Positions 4,826 to 12,127 of a stretch of 14,446 nt of DNA are shown here, piece after piece; the stretch's first letter is position 1; every line of letters starts with the position of its first letter. The stretch comes from Clostridiales bacterium. Its GTDB lineage: Bacteria > Bacillota > Clostridia > Oscillospirales > Oscillospiraceae. The stretch is from NCBI GenBank assembly GCA_019423635.1, contig JAHZBA010000049.1, forward strand, positions 1-14,446, read 5' to 3'. A program made the position numbers and the translations under genes. The notes beneath the pieces are model-generated. The model searched no databases and was not told the DNA's origin. It saw only the letters and a program-made list of their open reading frames with translations.

Positions 4826-6649
4826 ATGACCAAGGAAGAGGCCCTGAAAACTTATTTTGGCTACGAGGCGTTCCGGGGCGGCCAGAGCGAGGTGATCGAC
4901 GCCCTGCTGGGCGGCCGGGACGCCCTGGCCATCATGCCCACGGGCGCCGGCAAGTCCCTGTGCTACCAGATCCCGGCCCTGCTGCTGCCGGGGATCACCC
5001 TGGTGATCTCGCCGCTCATCTCCCTGATGCGGGACCAGGTGATGGCCCTGAAGCAGATGGGCATCCCGGCGGCCTTTTTGAACAGCACCCTGACCTATCC
5101 GCAGTATCTGCTGGCCCTGGACCGGGCCAGAGCGGGGCGGTACAAGATCATCTACGTGGCCCCGGAGCGGCTGGAGACGGAGGGCTTTTGCGCCTTCGCG
5201 GAGACGGCGGAGATCTCCCTGGTGGCGGTGGACGAGGCCCACTGCATCTCCCAGTGGGGCCAGGATTTCCGCCCCTCCTACGTCAAAATCCCCGCCTTTG
5301 TTGAAGGTCTGCGGCGCCGGCCGCCGGTGGGGGCCTTTACCGCCACGGCCACGCAGACAGTCCGGGAGGACATCCAGCGGCTTCTGGCCCTGAGAGACCC
5401 CCTGCGCATGACCACGGGCTTTGACCGGGAGAACCTGTACTTCGAGGTCCAGCAGCCCCGGGACAAGCGCGCGGCGCTGCTGGAGCTGGTGCAAAGCCGC
5501 CCCGGCAAGTGCGGCATCGTCTACTGCGCCACCCGGAAGAACGTGGAGGAGGTCTGCGCCTTCTTGCAAGAGCGGGGGATCTCCGCCGCCCGCTACCACG
5601 CGGGACTGGAACCGGAGGAGCGGCGGCAGAGTCAGGAGGACTTCCTCTACGACCGGGCGGCGGTGATGGTGGCCACCAACGCCTTCGGCATGGGCATCGA
5701 CAAGTCCGACGTGCGCTATGTCATCCACTACAACATGCCAAAGGACCTGGAGAGCTACTACCAGGAGGCGGGCCGGGCGGGCCGGGACGGTCTGCCGGCC
5801 AGCTGCATCCTGCTCTTCAGCGGCCAGGACGTCCGGACCAATGAGTACTTAATCACCCACGGCGAGACCCGGGAGGAGCTGGACCCGCAGACCGCCGCGG
5901 CATTGCAGGAGCAGGCGCTGCAGCGGCTACGGCAGATGACCGGCTACTGCCGGACCCGCAGGTGCCTCCGCCAGCACCTCCTGCACTACTTCGGCGAGCT
6001 GGCCCCGGACCGCTGCAGCGGGTGCTTCAACTGCCTGCACAACTTCGAGGAGGTGGAGATCGGCCGGGAGGCCGCGGCCATCGTCCGGTGTGTGGAGGAG
6101 ACCGGAGGCCACTTCGGGGTGAACGTTCTGGCGGAGACCCTCTGCGGGGCGGACACCGCCAATGTCCGCAAGTACCGCATGGACCGGGAGCGCTCCTACG
6201 GTCTCCTGAGGAATCGGCGCCAGCAGGAGGTCCGGGAGCAGATCCGCTTCCTGATCGAGGAGGGAATTCTGGTGCTCAGCACGGGGCCCTACCCGGTGGT
6301 GGGTCTGGGCCCGGGCGCGGCGGAGCGGGACCTCGCCGCTTTGCGGATGCCGGTGCTCAAAACCGCCCGGCAGGAGAGCGGGCGGCAGCGGACCGCCGCC
6401 ATTCCGGCGGAGCTGGAGGGCAGCGCGGCGGAGCTCTTCAGCCGTCTGCGGGTGCTGCGGGCCAAAACCGCCCGGATGCAGGGGGTGCCGGCCTATGTGG
6501 TGTTCTCGGACAAGACCCTGCGGGAGCTGGCCGTTACCCGGCCCCAGACCATGGCGGAGTTCCGGACCGTCAGCGGCGTGGGCGAGGTGAAGGCCCGGCG
6601 GTATGGAAAGGCGTTTCTGGCGGAGATCTCCGGGTTTGAGGACTTTTGA
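4826..6649 (+). CDS. recQ: ATP-dependent DNA helicase RecQ
   Basis: 3'-5' DNA helicase acting in recombination and replication-fork repair. The 607-residue product has the full RecQ layout. The helicase core (about 1-335) has PTGAGKS (38-44), DEAHCISQWG (136-145), FTATAT (171-176), ATNAFGMGIDK (283-293) and QEAGRAGRDG (313-322). The RecQ-C zinc domain has cysteines C380, C397, C400 and C403, followed by a winged helix. A C-terminal HRDC domain spans about 525-600. The aromatic-rich loop reads WGQDFRPSY, with glutamine where E. coli RecQ has histidine. ATG at 4826 follows GAGAGAGGAG. The gap after ruvX is 59 bp and holds a strong hairpin. HRDC presence and length make it a long RecQ, not a truncated RecS-type paralogue. 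Confidence 0.97.
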   Translation: MTKEEALKTYFGYEAFRGGQSEVIDALLGGRDALAIMPTGAGKSLCYQIPALLLPGITLVISPLISLMRDQVMALKQMGIPAAFLNSTLTYPQYLLALDRARAGRYKIIYVAPERLETEGFCAFAETAEISLVAVDEAHCISQWGQDFRPSYVKIPAFVEGLRRRPPVGAFTATATQTVREDIQRLLALRDPLRMTTGFDRENLYFEVQQPRDKRAALLELVQSRPGKCGIVYCATRKNVEEVCAFLQERGISAARYHAGLEPEERRQSQEDFLYDRAAVMVATNAFGMGIDKSDVRYVIHYNMPKDLESYYQEAGRAGRDGLPASCILLFSGQDVRTNEYLITHGETREELDPQTAAALQEQALQRLRQMTGYCRTRRCLRQHLLHYFGELAPDRCSGCFNCLHNFEEVEIGREAAAIVRCVEETGGHFGVNVLAETLCGADTANVRKYRMDRERSYGLLRNRRQQEVREQIRFLIEEGILVLSTGPYPVVGLGPGAAERDLAALRMPVLKTARQESGRQRTAAIPAELEGSAAELFSRLRVLRAKTARMQGVPAYVVFSDKTLRELAVTRPQTMAEFRTVSGVGEVKARRYGKAFLAEISGFEDF

Positions 6650-6729
6650 CCGATCTGCCCGGCGGGCGTGCCCGATTCGGAAGTTTTTGCGGGACGGAGA
6701 TCCCCCATCCATGCAAAGGGAGAACCCCG

Positions 6730-6756
6730 CAGGGGCGGTAATCAGCCGCCCGTCCC
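6730..6756. repeat. Half-copy of the 79-bp repeat arm
   Basis: CAGGGGCGGTAATCAGCCGC and the following CCGTCCC match the left arm and start of the centre of copy 2, which begins 17 bp downstream. The inner hairpin is imperfect (one G-T and one A-A position). It looks like a degenerate solitary arm. Confidence 0.6.
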
Positions 6757-6772
6757 AAAGGAGGCTGGTTCC

Positions 6773-6851
6773 GTAGGGGCGGTTATCAACCGCCCGTCCC
6801 AAGGGAGATCCGGATCTCGTGGGGAGACGGGCGGCGGATCGCCGCCCCTAC
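6773..6851. repeat. 79-bp two-hairpin repeat, copy 2
   Basis: Same total length and arm layout as the other two copies (arms 6773-6797 and 6827-6851). The left arm folds as GCGGTT-ATC-AACCGC and the right as GCGGCG-GAT-CGCCGC. Relative to copies 1 and 3 the stem bases differ but pairing is kept. The centre holds GAGATCCGGATCTC. It sits in the convergent gap between recQ and the DUF368 gene; the rest of 6650-6973 holds no gene and no clear terminator. Confidence 0.85.
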
Positions 6852-6973
6852 AGGGCTTTCAGGAGCATCGTAAATTGTGCGTCTCCCTCTGCCGGGTTCT
6901 CCAAACCTGCGGCAGATCCGGTCCCCGGCGGTCCCAGAAGCGCGTGAGGCCGGCGGGGGCTTTTCCGGTTCTC

Positions 6974-7804
6974 TCAGGAATTGGTGTCCAGCCTCGCCAG
7001 CAGGTATGCCAGCAGAAAGCCCCCTCCGCAGCACAGAATCGAGAGGGGGATTTCCCCGGCGGCATACTCCGTGGGGATAATCACCAGCGTGGACGCCAGC
7101 ACAATCCCCAGAATCCCGTGAAAGGCCACGGCGTAGTGCTCCCGCAAAAACCAGTTCATCAGCCGGGCCAGCAGTGCAATCGCCAGGGCCATCCCCGGCA
7201 GGCTGGCGGAGAGCACCAGAAAATCCAGCCGGGCCAGGCCCTCCAGAATGGGCTGGTACAGCCCCAGGGCCATCATCACCGAGGCGGAGGTCATCCCCGG
7301 AATCACCACGCTGATCCCCCAGAGCACCCCGCAGAAGTTGTACCACCAGAAGTTTGGCTCCACCTGGACGCCGGCAATATGGCTGACATAGAACAGCCCC
7401 GCAAAGAGCGCCCCGGCACACAGGGCCATGCTCACCCAGGAGGCGGCGCCCCGGCCCTCCTTCCCCGCCTCCCGGAACAGCGCCGGCAGCGTCCCGGCGA
7501 TCAGGCCGATGAAGAGCCAGGTGGTGACCGTGCCGGAGAGCAAAAAGGCGGCGGAGAGCCCCCTGGCAAAGCCCAGAAAGCCCACAACCCATCCGATGGC
7601 CAGGGGCGGAAACATCCGCCAGTATTTGGGCAGGGCGGTCCTGGGGCGGGTCAGCACCTCCATGAAGGGCCGGTAGATGTCAAACACCACCGCCAGCACG
7701 CCGCCGGAGACGCCGGGCAGAATGGCTCCCACCCCGATCAGCGCGCCGCACAGCAGGTTTCGCAGCCAGTGCATGATCTCGTTTTGATCCCGCGGCGTCT
7801 TCAT
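6974..7804 (-). CDS. DUF368 membrane protein, putative undecaprenyl-phosphate translocase (PopT-like)
   Basis: Polytopic membrane protein of 276 residues, the normal DUF368 length, with about eight hydrophobic segments. Two related signature stretches mark the family: GALIGVGAILPGVSGG (about residues 20-35) and ISVVIPGMTSASVMMALGLY (about 170-190). DUF368 proteins have been reported to return the carrier lipid undecaprenyl phosphate across the membrane for re-use in cell-wall synthesis, in parallel with DedA proteins. The role here is inferred from the family. ATG at 7804-7802 has GGAGG 7 nt upstream and a promoter just beyond. It is monocistronic, convergent with recQ and divergent from the methionine transporter. 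Family call is firm; function is moderate. Confidence 0.9.
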   Translation of the reverse strand: MKTPRDQNEIMHWLRNLLCGALIGVGAILPGVSGGVLAVVFDIYRPFMEVLTRPRTALPKYWRMFPPLAIGWVVGFLGFARGLSAAFLLSGTVTTWLFIGLIAGTLPALFREAGKEGRGAASWVSMALCAGALFAGLFYVSHIAGVQVEPNFWWYNFCGVLWGISVVIPGMTSASVMMALGLYQPILEGLARLDFLVLSASLPGMALAIALLARLMNWFLREHYAVAFHGILGIVLASTLVIIPTEYAAGEIPLSILCCGGGFLLAYLLARLDTNS

Positions 7805-7832
7805 GGGCCACCCTCCTTCTCTCTATGGAAAT

Positions 7833-7861
7833 ATGATAGCAGTTTTGCCGCCCGCTTACAA
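7833..7861 (-). promoter_or_regulatory. Promoter of the DUF368 gene
   Basis: On the minus strand TTGTAA (7861-7856) and TATCAT (7838-7833) are 17 bp apart, with TGC directly before the -10 box. The start codon follows about 30 bp downstream. Confidence 0.6.
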
Positions 7862-7967
7862 TCCGATACCGGGCCAAAACGGAAAATTTCTCTCCCGCCG
7901 GGCCGGGATTGTGGATTATGGACAAAAGACCCTCCGGGGCCGCCCCGTTCTCTATGCGTTTTATCTG

Positions 7968-7996
7968 TTGACAGAAAAAGCGATAACGTGTAAACT
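7968..7996 (+). promoter_or_regulatory. Promoter of the T-box leader and metNIQ
   Basis: A perfect -35 TTGACA (7968-7973) is followed 17 bp later by TAAACT (7991-7996), a weaker -10. Transcription would start near 8003, shortly before T-box Stem I. This is the only predicted promoter in the window without TGn before the -10. Confidence 0.6.
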
Positions 7997-8029
7997 GCAA
8001 TACAGATAACGCGACAAGTTCATACCGCA

Positions 8030-8296
8030 AAGACAATGAAGAGAAGAGTAGGCAGGAAGGACCGTCACAGAGAGCCCCGGCAGCTGGGAGGGGGTACGGA
8101 AGCACTTGCCGAACATGGTCTTGGAGTCGCGCGGCCGACTGCCCCCCCGGCACAGGCCGCGACGTGAGCGCACGTCACAGCGCAGGGGTGTGCTGGCACT
8201 CCGTAAGGCCGCTTCCGCGAGGGAGCGCGCGAACCAAGGTGGTACCGCGGCGGTCATGCGTCGTCCTTGAGGCAGAATCTGCTTCAAGGATTTTTT
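8030..8296 (+). promoter_or_regulatory. T-box riboswitch, methionine specifier
   Basis: The leader senses uncharged tRNA-Met and lets transcription continue into metNIQ. Visible parts: the GACAATGAAGAGAAGAGTA opening with the AGTA motif (8047-8050); AGAGAG of the distal Stem I (8069-8074); the specifier in GAACATGG, AUG at 8115-8117; GCGGCC/GGCCGC helix (8131-8160); GACGTG/CACGTC hairpin (8161-8176); Stem III GCTTCC-GCGA-GGGAGC (8211-8226); and the T-box AAGGTGGTACCGCG (8236-8249). The antiterminator is CAAGG (8235-8239) with CCTTG (8265-8269), bulge TGGTACC, and GCG/CGT. The bulge UGGU fits an ACCA tRNA end, as in tRNA-Met. CCTTG is shared with the terminator stem, giving the expected switch. 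Confidence 0.93.
8264..8296 (+). terminator. T-box intrinsic terminator
   Basis: A 12-bp stem TCCTTGAGGCAG/CTGCTTCAAGGA (one G-T pair, loop AAT) is followed by TTTTTT (8291-8296). Its 5' arm overlaps the antiterminator's 3' strand, so the two folds exclude each other. Confidence 0.9.
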
Positions 8297-8351
8297 GTGC
8301 CCTGGCGGTCCCGCATCCCTCCTACTCTTCCTGTAAAGGAGCCCTGATACT

Positions 8352-9368
8352 GTGAGTGAATCCATCATTCAAATCCAGCATCTGTACAAGACCTTCGGCA
8401 GCGGCGAGACCGCGGTCCACGCCCTGGAGGATATCAACCTGGACATCCGGGCCGGGGAGATCTTCGGCATCATCGGCCTCTCCGGGGCGGGCAAATCCAC
8501 CCTGGTGCGGTGCATGAACCTGCTGGAGCGCCCCACCAGCGGCACGGTGATTGTGGACGGACAGAGCATGACGGAGCTGACCGAAAAGGCGCTGCGGCTC
8601 CAGCGGCGGAAGATCACCATGATTTTCCAGAGCTTCAACCTGCTGATGCAGCGCACCTGCCTGCGCAACGTGTGCTTCCCCATGGAGATCGCCGGGGTCC
8701 CCAGGGACCAGGCCCGCAAACGGGCCCTGGAGCTGCTGGAGATCGTGGGACTCAGCGACAAGGCGGAGAGCTACCCTGTTCAGCTCTCCGGCGGCCAGAA
8801 GCAGCGGGTGGCCATCGCCCGGGCCCTGGCCACGGACCCGAAGGTGCTGCTCTGCGACGAGGCCACCTCCGCTCTGGACCCCACCACCACCGCCTCCATT
8901 CTGGCCCTTTTGAAGGACCTGAACCAGAAGCTGGGGGTCACGGTGGTGGTCATCACCCACCAGATGAGCGTCATCGAGGAGATCTGCACCCGGGTTGCCA
9001 TCCTGGACGGCGGCGTGGTGGCGGAGCAGGGCAGCGTGGAGGAGATCTTCACGAACCCCTCCACCGACGCGGCCCGGCGGCTGGTCTATCCCGGCGGCGT
9101 CAGCCCCGCCCAGCACCCCGCCGGGGAGCGGACGGTGCGGGTGGCCTTCAACGGCGGCACCGCCTACCAGCCCCTGATCGCCTCCCTGGCCATTGACTGC
9201 GGCGTGAAGGTGAACATTCTGGGGGCCGACACCCGCAACATCGACGGCAAGGCCTTCGGCACCATGCTGCTGGGCCTGCCCGACGACCCCAACGAGGCCG
9301 CCAAGGCTTTAAGCTACATCCGCTCCCAGCCCAACGTCACCGCAGAGGAGGTGGAGGACCGTGCTTGA
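8352..9368 (+). CDS. metN: Methionine ABC transporter ATP-binding protein MetN
   Basis: ATPase of the MetNIQ importer for L- and D-methionine at the inner face of the membrane. The 338-residue product has the full MetN layout. ABC ATPase motifs are Walker A GLSGAGKST (42-50), Q-loop Q93, signature LSGGQ (145-149), Walker B VLLCDEAT (165-172) and switch H203. A C-terminal NIL/ACT-like domain (about 262-335) in this family binds methionine and inhibits transport when the cell is replete. The start is GTG at 8352, about 10 nt after AAAGGAG. It is directly downstream of a methionine T-box and overlaps metI by 8 nt, so translation is probably coupled. Confidence 0.96.
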   Translation: MSESIIQIQHLYKTFGSGETAVHALEDINLDIRAGEIFGIIGLSGAGKSTLVRCMNLLERPTSGTVIVDGQSMTELTEKALRLQRRKITMIFQSFNLLMQRTCLRNVCFPMEIAGVPRDQARKRALELLEIVGLSDKAESYPVQLSGGQKQRVAIARALATDPKVLLCDEATSALDPTTTASILALLKDLNQKLGVTVVVITHQMSVIEEICTRVAILDGGVVAEQGSVEEIFTNPSTDAARRLVYPGGVSPAQHPAGERTVRVAFNGGTAYQPLIASLAIDCGVKVNILGADTRNIDGKAFGTMLLGLPDDPNEAAKALSYIRSQPNVTAEEVEDRA

Positions 9369-10044
9369 GATCTTTACCAGTGCCTTCTGGGCGGAGTACA
9401 GCGGCATTCTGTTACAGGGCATCTGGGAAACGCTGATTATGACGGTGATCTCCACGGTGCTGGCCTATGTCCTGGGCCTGCCCCTGGGCGTGATCCTGAC
9501 GTTGACCCAGCCCCACGGCGTCCGGCCCAACAAGCCCGTGAACGCGGTTCTGGGCTGGATCATCAACATGGGCCGCTCCTTCCCCTTCATCATCTTAATG
9601 ATCGTGCTCTTTGACTTCACCAAGATGATCGTGGGCACCCGGTTCGGCGTCAAGGGTGCCATCGTGCCCCTGGTGGTCTCCGCGGCCCCCTTCATCGCCC
9701 GCATGGTGGAGACCTCCCTGGCGGAGGTGGACGCCGGCGTGGTAGAGGCGGCCCAGTCCATGGGCGCGTCCACCTTCCAGATCGTCTGGAAGGTCTACCT
9801 GCCGGAGGCAAAGCCCTCCCTGATGCTGGGCGGCGCCATCTCCATCGTCACCATTCTGGCCTACACCGCCATTGCCGGCGCCGTGGGTGCCGGCGGCCTG
9901 GGAGATCTGGCCGTCCGCTACGGCCACCAGCGCCACGAGCCCCCCATGCTGTGGGCCTCCACCATCTTCCTCATCATCCTGGTACAGATCATTCAATCCG
10001 TTTTCAGCCGTGTGTCGAGCCGCATCGACAAACGTTTGAAATAA
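9361..10044 (+). CDS. metI: Methionine ABC transporter permease MetI
   Basis: Membrane-spanning subunit of the MetNIQ methionine importer. The 227-residue product has the normal MetI length and five hydrophobic spans, including TLIMTVISTVLAYVLGLPLG and SFPFIILMIVLF. The cytoplasmic EAA loop that docks on MetN is clear: EAAQSMGASTFQIVWKVYLP (129-148). The end is LVQIIQSVFSRVSSRIDKRL. The start is GTG at 9361, overlapping the last 8 nt of metN, with GAGG repeats in the metN tail acting as ribosome binding site. metQ follows 97 bp later, after an intercistronic palindrome. Confidence 0.96.
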   Translation: MLEIFTSAFWAEYSGILLQGIWETLIMTVISTVLAYVLGLPLGVILTLTQPHGVRPNKPVNAVLGWIINMGRSFPFIILMIVLFDFTKMIVGTRFGVKGAIVPLVVSAAPFIARMVETSLAEVDAGVVEAAQSMGASTFQIVWKVYLPEAKPSLMLGGAISIVTILAYTAIAGAVGAGGLGDLAVRYGHQRHEPPMLWASTIFLIILVQIIQSVFSRVSSRIDKRLK

Positions 10045-10053
10045 GGAGAACCC

Positions 10054-10078
10054 CTGTCCCGTCCGGCCGGCCGGACAG
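10054..10078 (+). other. Intercistronic palindrome between metI and metQ
   Basis: GTCCGGCCGGCCGGAC (10061-10076) is a perfect 16-nt palindrome. CTGTCC at 10054-10059 can pair with GGACAG at 10073-10078 as an alternative stem. No T-run follows. A structure here could adjust the level of metQ relative to metNI by processing or mRNA stability, which is inferred. Confidence 0.55.
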
Positions 10079-10141
10079 CGGTTCCCGCAAAATCCCAGAA
10101 AACCCATGGAATTATGTGAATTAGAACTGGAGGAACGAAAC

Positions 10142-10942
10142 ATGAACAAGAAGATTCTGGCTCTTGTACTGGCTCTGGCACTGGCCCTGGCGCTGACCGC
10201 CTGCGGCGGCAAGAAGGACGAAACCGTGGTGCTGAAGGTTGCCGCCTCTCCCACGCCCCACGCGGAGATTCTGAATCAGTGCGTCCCCATCCTCGCCGAG
10301 CAGGGCATTGACCTGCAGGTCAAGGAGTACTCCGACTACGTCTTCCCCAACACCGCCGTGGAGGACGGCGACGAGGACGCCAACTACTTCCAGCACGTCC
10401 CCTATCTGGACGACTTCAACGCCGAGCGGGGCACCCATCTTGTGAGCGTGGCGGGCGTCCACGTGGAGCCCATGGGCATCTACGCCGGCACCAGCGCCTC
10501 CCTGGAGGAGCTGCCTGACGGCGCCACGGTGGCCCTTCCCAACGACCCCACCAACGAGGGCCGCGCCCTGCTGCTGCTGGAGGGCCAGGGACTCATCAAG
10601 CTGAAGGACAGCACCAAGCTGGACTCCACCCCCAACGACCTGGCGGAGAACCCCAAGAATCTGCAGTTCCTGGAGCTGGAGGCCGCCAACGTGCCCTCCA
10701 GCCTGGATGAGGTCAACATTGCCGCCATCAACTCCAACTACGCCCTGGGCGCCGGGCTGAATCCCGTGGAGGATTCCCTGGTGATTGAGTCCTCCGACTC
10801 CCCCTACGTTAATGTCTTGGTGGTGAAGGAGGGCAGCGAGGACAATGAGGCTGTGAAGGCACTCATTGAGGTGCTGCACTCCGACGCGATTCGGGATTAC
10901 ATCAACGAGACCTATGACGGCGCGGTGGTGCCCGCGTTCTAA
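10142..10942 (+). CDS. metQ: Methionine-binding lipoprotein MetQ (NlpA family)
   Basis: Extracellular substrate-binding lipoprotein that delivers methionine to MetNI. The 266-residue product has a lipoprotein signal, MNKKILALVLALALALALTA followed by the lipid-bearing cysteine C21, in which the hydrophobic core is an Ala-Leu repeat. NlpA-family motifs follow: KVAASPTPHAEIL, EYSDYVFPNTAVEDGDEDAN with YFQH, VAGVHVEPMGIYA, VALPNDPTNEGRALLLL and INSNYALGAGLNP. ATG at 10142 has GGAGG 8 nt upstream; an in-frame ATG at 10106 would place 12 polar residues before the signal and is rejected. It is the last gene of the T-box-controlled operon and is followed by a strong hairpin terminator. Confidence 0.96.
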   Translation: MNKKILALVLALALALALTACGGKKDETVVLKVAASPTPHAEILNQCVPILAEQGIDLQVKEYSDYVFPNTAVEDGDEDANYFQHVPYLDDFNAERGTHLVSVAGVHVEPMGIYAGTSASLEELPDGATVALPNDPTNEGRALLLLEGQGLIKLKDSTKLDSTPNDLAENPKNLQFLELEAANVPSSLDEVNIAAINSNYALGAGLNPVEDSLVIESSDSPYVNVLVVKEGSEDNEAVKALIEVLHSDAIRDYINETYDGAVVPAF

Positions 10943-10963
10943 AAGAAGCAGCTGGAGATACGG

Positions 10964-10998
10964 AGGGGAGACCGGCAGAGCCGGTCTCCCCTTTGCTG
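10964..10998 (+). terminator. Terminator of the metNIQ operon
   Basis: A perfect 12-bp stem GGGGAGACCGGC/GCCGGTCTCCCC with loop AGA (10965-10991), extendable by A-T at 10964/10992, lies 22 nt after the metQ stop. The tail TTTGCTGT is only partly T-rich. Confidence 0.75.
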
Positions 10999-11000
10999 TC

Positions 11001-11308
11001 GGGGTGCAGGGGGCGACGCGCCCCCTGCCGGGGTCCAGGGGCGGCGCCCCTGGGGGCTGTCTCCCCAGGAGACGGCGCGAAGCGGCGTCAGGGGAGGAGC
11101 AGCAAAACAGAGCTCGACGCCGCAGGCGTTGGGCTCGCTTTTTGCGGGAGGGTTCCTTCGGCCTGAAAAAGAAGCAGATCTCCCGCAAAAGGCGCGCCCG
11201 CCGTCCTGGGACGGCGGGTGCTGTTTTGCTGCCTTTTTTCGTTCCGCCGCTTTGCGGCGGCTTTTGCAGGGGCGCTGCCCCTGCACCCCGCCACCTTTGA
11301 AAAGGTGG
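11001..11308. repeat. Hairpin array between metQ and yqeB
   Basis: Nine inverted repeats lie in about 310 bp: 11006-11028, 11035-11053, 11059-11073, 11110-11136, 11140-11190 (11-bp arms TTTTGCGGGAG/CTCCCGCAAAA), 11197-11218, 11244-11260, 11266-11284 and 11291-11308. Nearly all stems are perfect; 11110-11136 has two G-T pairs. Several are followed by T-runs in plus orientation (11139-11143, after 11218, after 11308) and could terminate transcription. GGGGTGCAGGGG at 11001-11012 recurs inverted at the right side (11270-11290 region), so 11001-11290 looks like one element with inverted ends. No gene is supported here. Confidence 0.75.
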
Positions 11309-11332
11309 ACGAAACTTTTTCCTGCCTTTTCC

Positions 11333-12127
11333 TCAGCGCTCTAGCGCGTCGGTGAGATGCAGCAGCGCCTCCAGTACGCCGCCGCCCACCGCCAACGCCT
11401 TGTCGCTGACCGTATAGCAGTGCCCCACATTCCCCCGGGGGTCCACATCCCCGGCCTTCATTCCCTTGTGCACCACCGTTCCGTCCGCCAGAATCCCCCG
11501 CAGCACCCCGTCCAGCGTACAGCGCATCATCACCCCCGCCACCTCCGCGGCGATGTCCCCCTGCTTCACCAGCGCGCCGATCTCCAGCCGCTGCCGGAAT
11601 ACCCCGTCCGCCGGGGCCCGCAGCACCCGCTCCCCGGCAAATCCGCCGATGAGGCCGGGCACCCCCGTGTTGGGCAGGGCGCTGCCCTGGTAGAAGACCC
11701 GGCCCAGGGTGTGGCCCCGCATGGTCTCCACCACCGCGTGGCAGTCCTCCCCGGCGGTGAAGCCGGGGCCCACGCCGATGACCGCCGGGGCGTCCGTGAT
11801 CCGCGTGCCCAGGTTCCGCTTGGCCAGAATCGCGTCCACCACCGCGTCCGGTCTCAGGGCGGAAATGCACCGTCCCTCCGGGTCCGCCAGCACCGGGACC
11901 ACGCCCTGGGCCAGCAGTGTCCATACCTCCTCCGGACGCTCCGCCCGAACGGCGCGGACCTCCTCCACCGTCATATCGCCCCGGAGCAGTGCCTGGCTCA
12001 GGCACACCGTCCGCCGGATGGCCGTGGGCTGGGGCAGGTCCGTCATCACCACCTGGACGCGGGCCCGCCGCAGCCGCAGGGCAATCCCCGTGGCCAGGTC
12101 CCCCGCGCCGCGAATCACTACCAGCAT
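11333..12127 (-). CDS. yqeB: YqeB, selenium-dependent molybdenum hydroxylase accessory protein (EF2563 family)
   Basis: The 264-residue product belongs to the YqeB/EF2563 family, which co-occurs with SelD and YqeC in genomes having selenium-dependent molybdenum hydroxylases such as xanthine dehydrogenase; its biochemical step is not settled. The N-terminus carries a nucleotide-binding-type loop, IRGAGDLATGIALRLRRA (about 5-22). Later conserved stretches are ITDAPAVIGVGPGFTAGEDC, VETMRGHTLGRVFYQG and GLIGGFAGERVLRAPADG. An ATG at 12127-12125 with AGAGGAG 8 nt upstream is preferred over an in-frame TTG at 12148. It overlaps the end of yqeC by 10 nt, so the two are translationally coupled. Confidence 0.87.
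   Translation of the reverse strand: MLVVIRGAGDLATGIALRLRRARVQVVMTDLPQPTAIRRTVCLSQALLRGDMTVEEVRAVRAERPEEVWTLLAQGVVPVLADPEGRCISALRPDAVVDAILAKRNLGTRITDAPAVIGVGPGFTAGEDCHAVVETMRGHTLGRVFYQGSALPNTGVPGLIGGFAGERVLRAPADGVFRQRLEIGALVKQGDIAAEVAGVMMRCTLDGVLRGILADGTVVHKGMKAGDVDPRGNVGHCYTVSDKALAVGGGVLEALLHLTDALER

Noticed and set aside
5927..6802. Minus-strand frame of 291 codons antisense to recQ
   Set aside because: It begins in the 79-bp repeat and overlaps the conserved recQ frame completely.
8164..8355. Short open frame inside the T-box leader
   Set aside because: It spans the T-box stems and terminator, which explain the sequence fully.
11129..11344. Plus-strand frame of 71 codons in the hairpin array
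   Set aside because: It is made up of inverted repeats and terminator-like sequences and overlaps the yqeB end.
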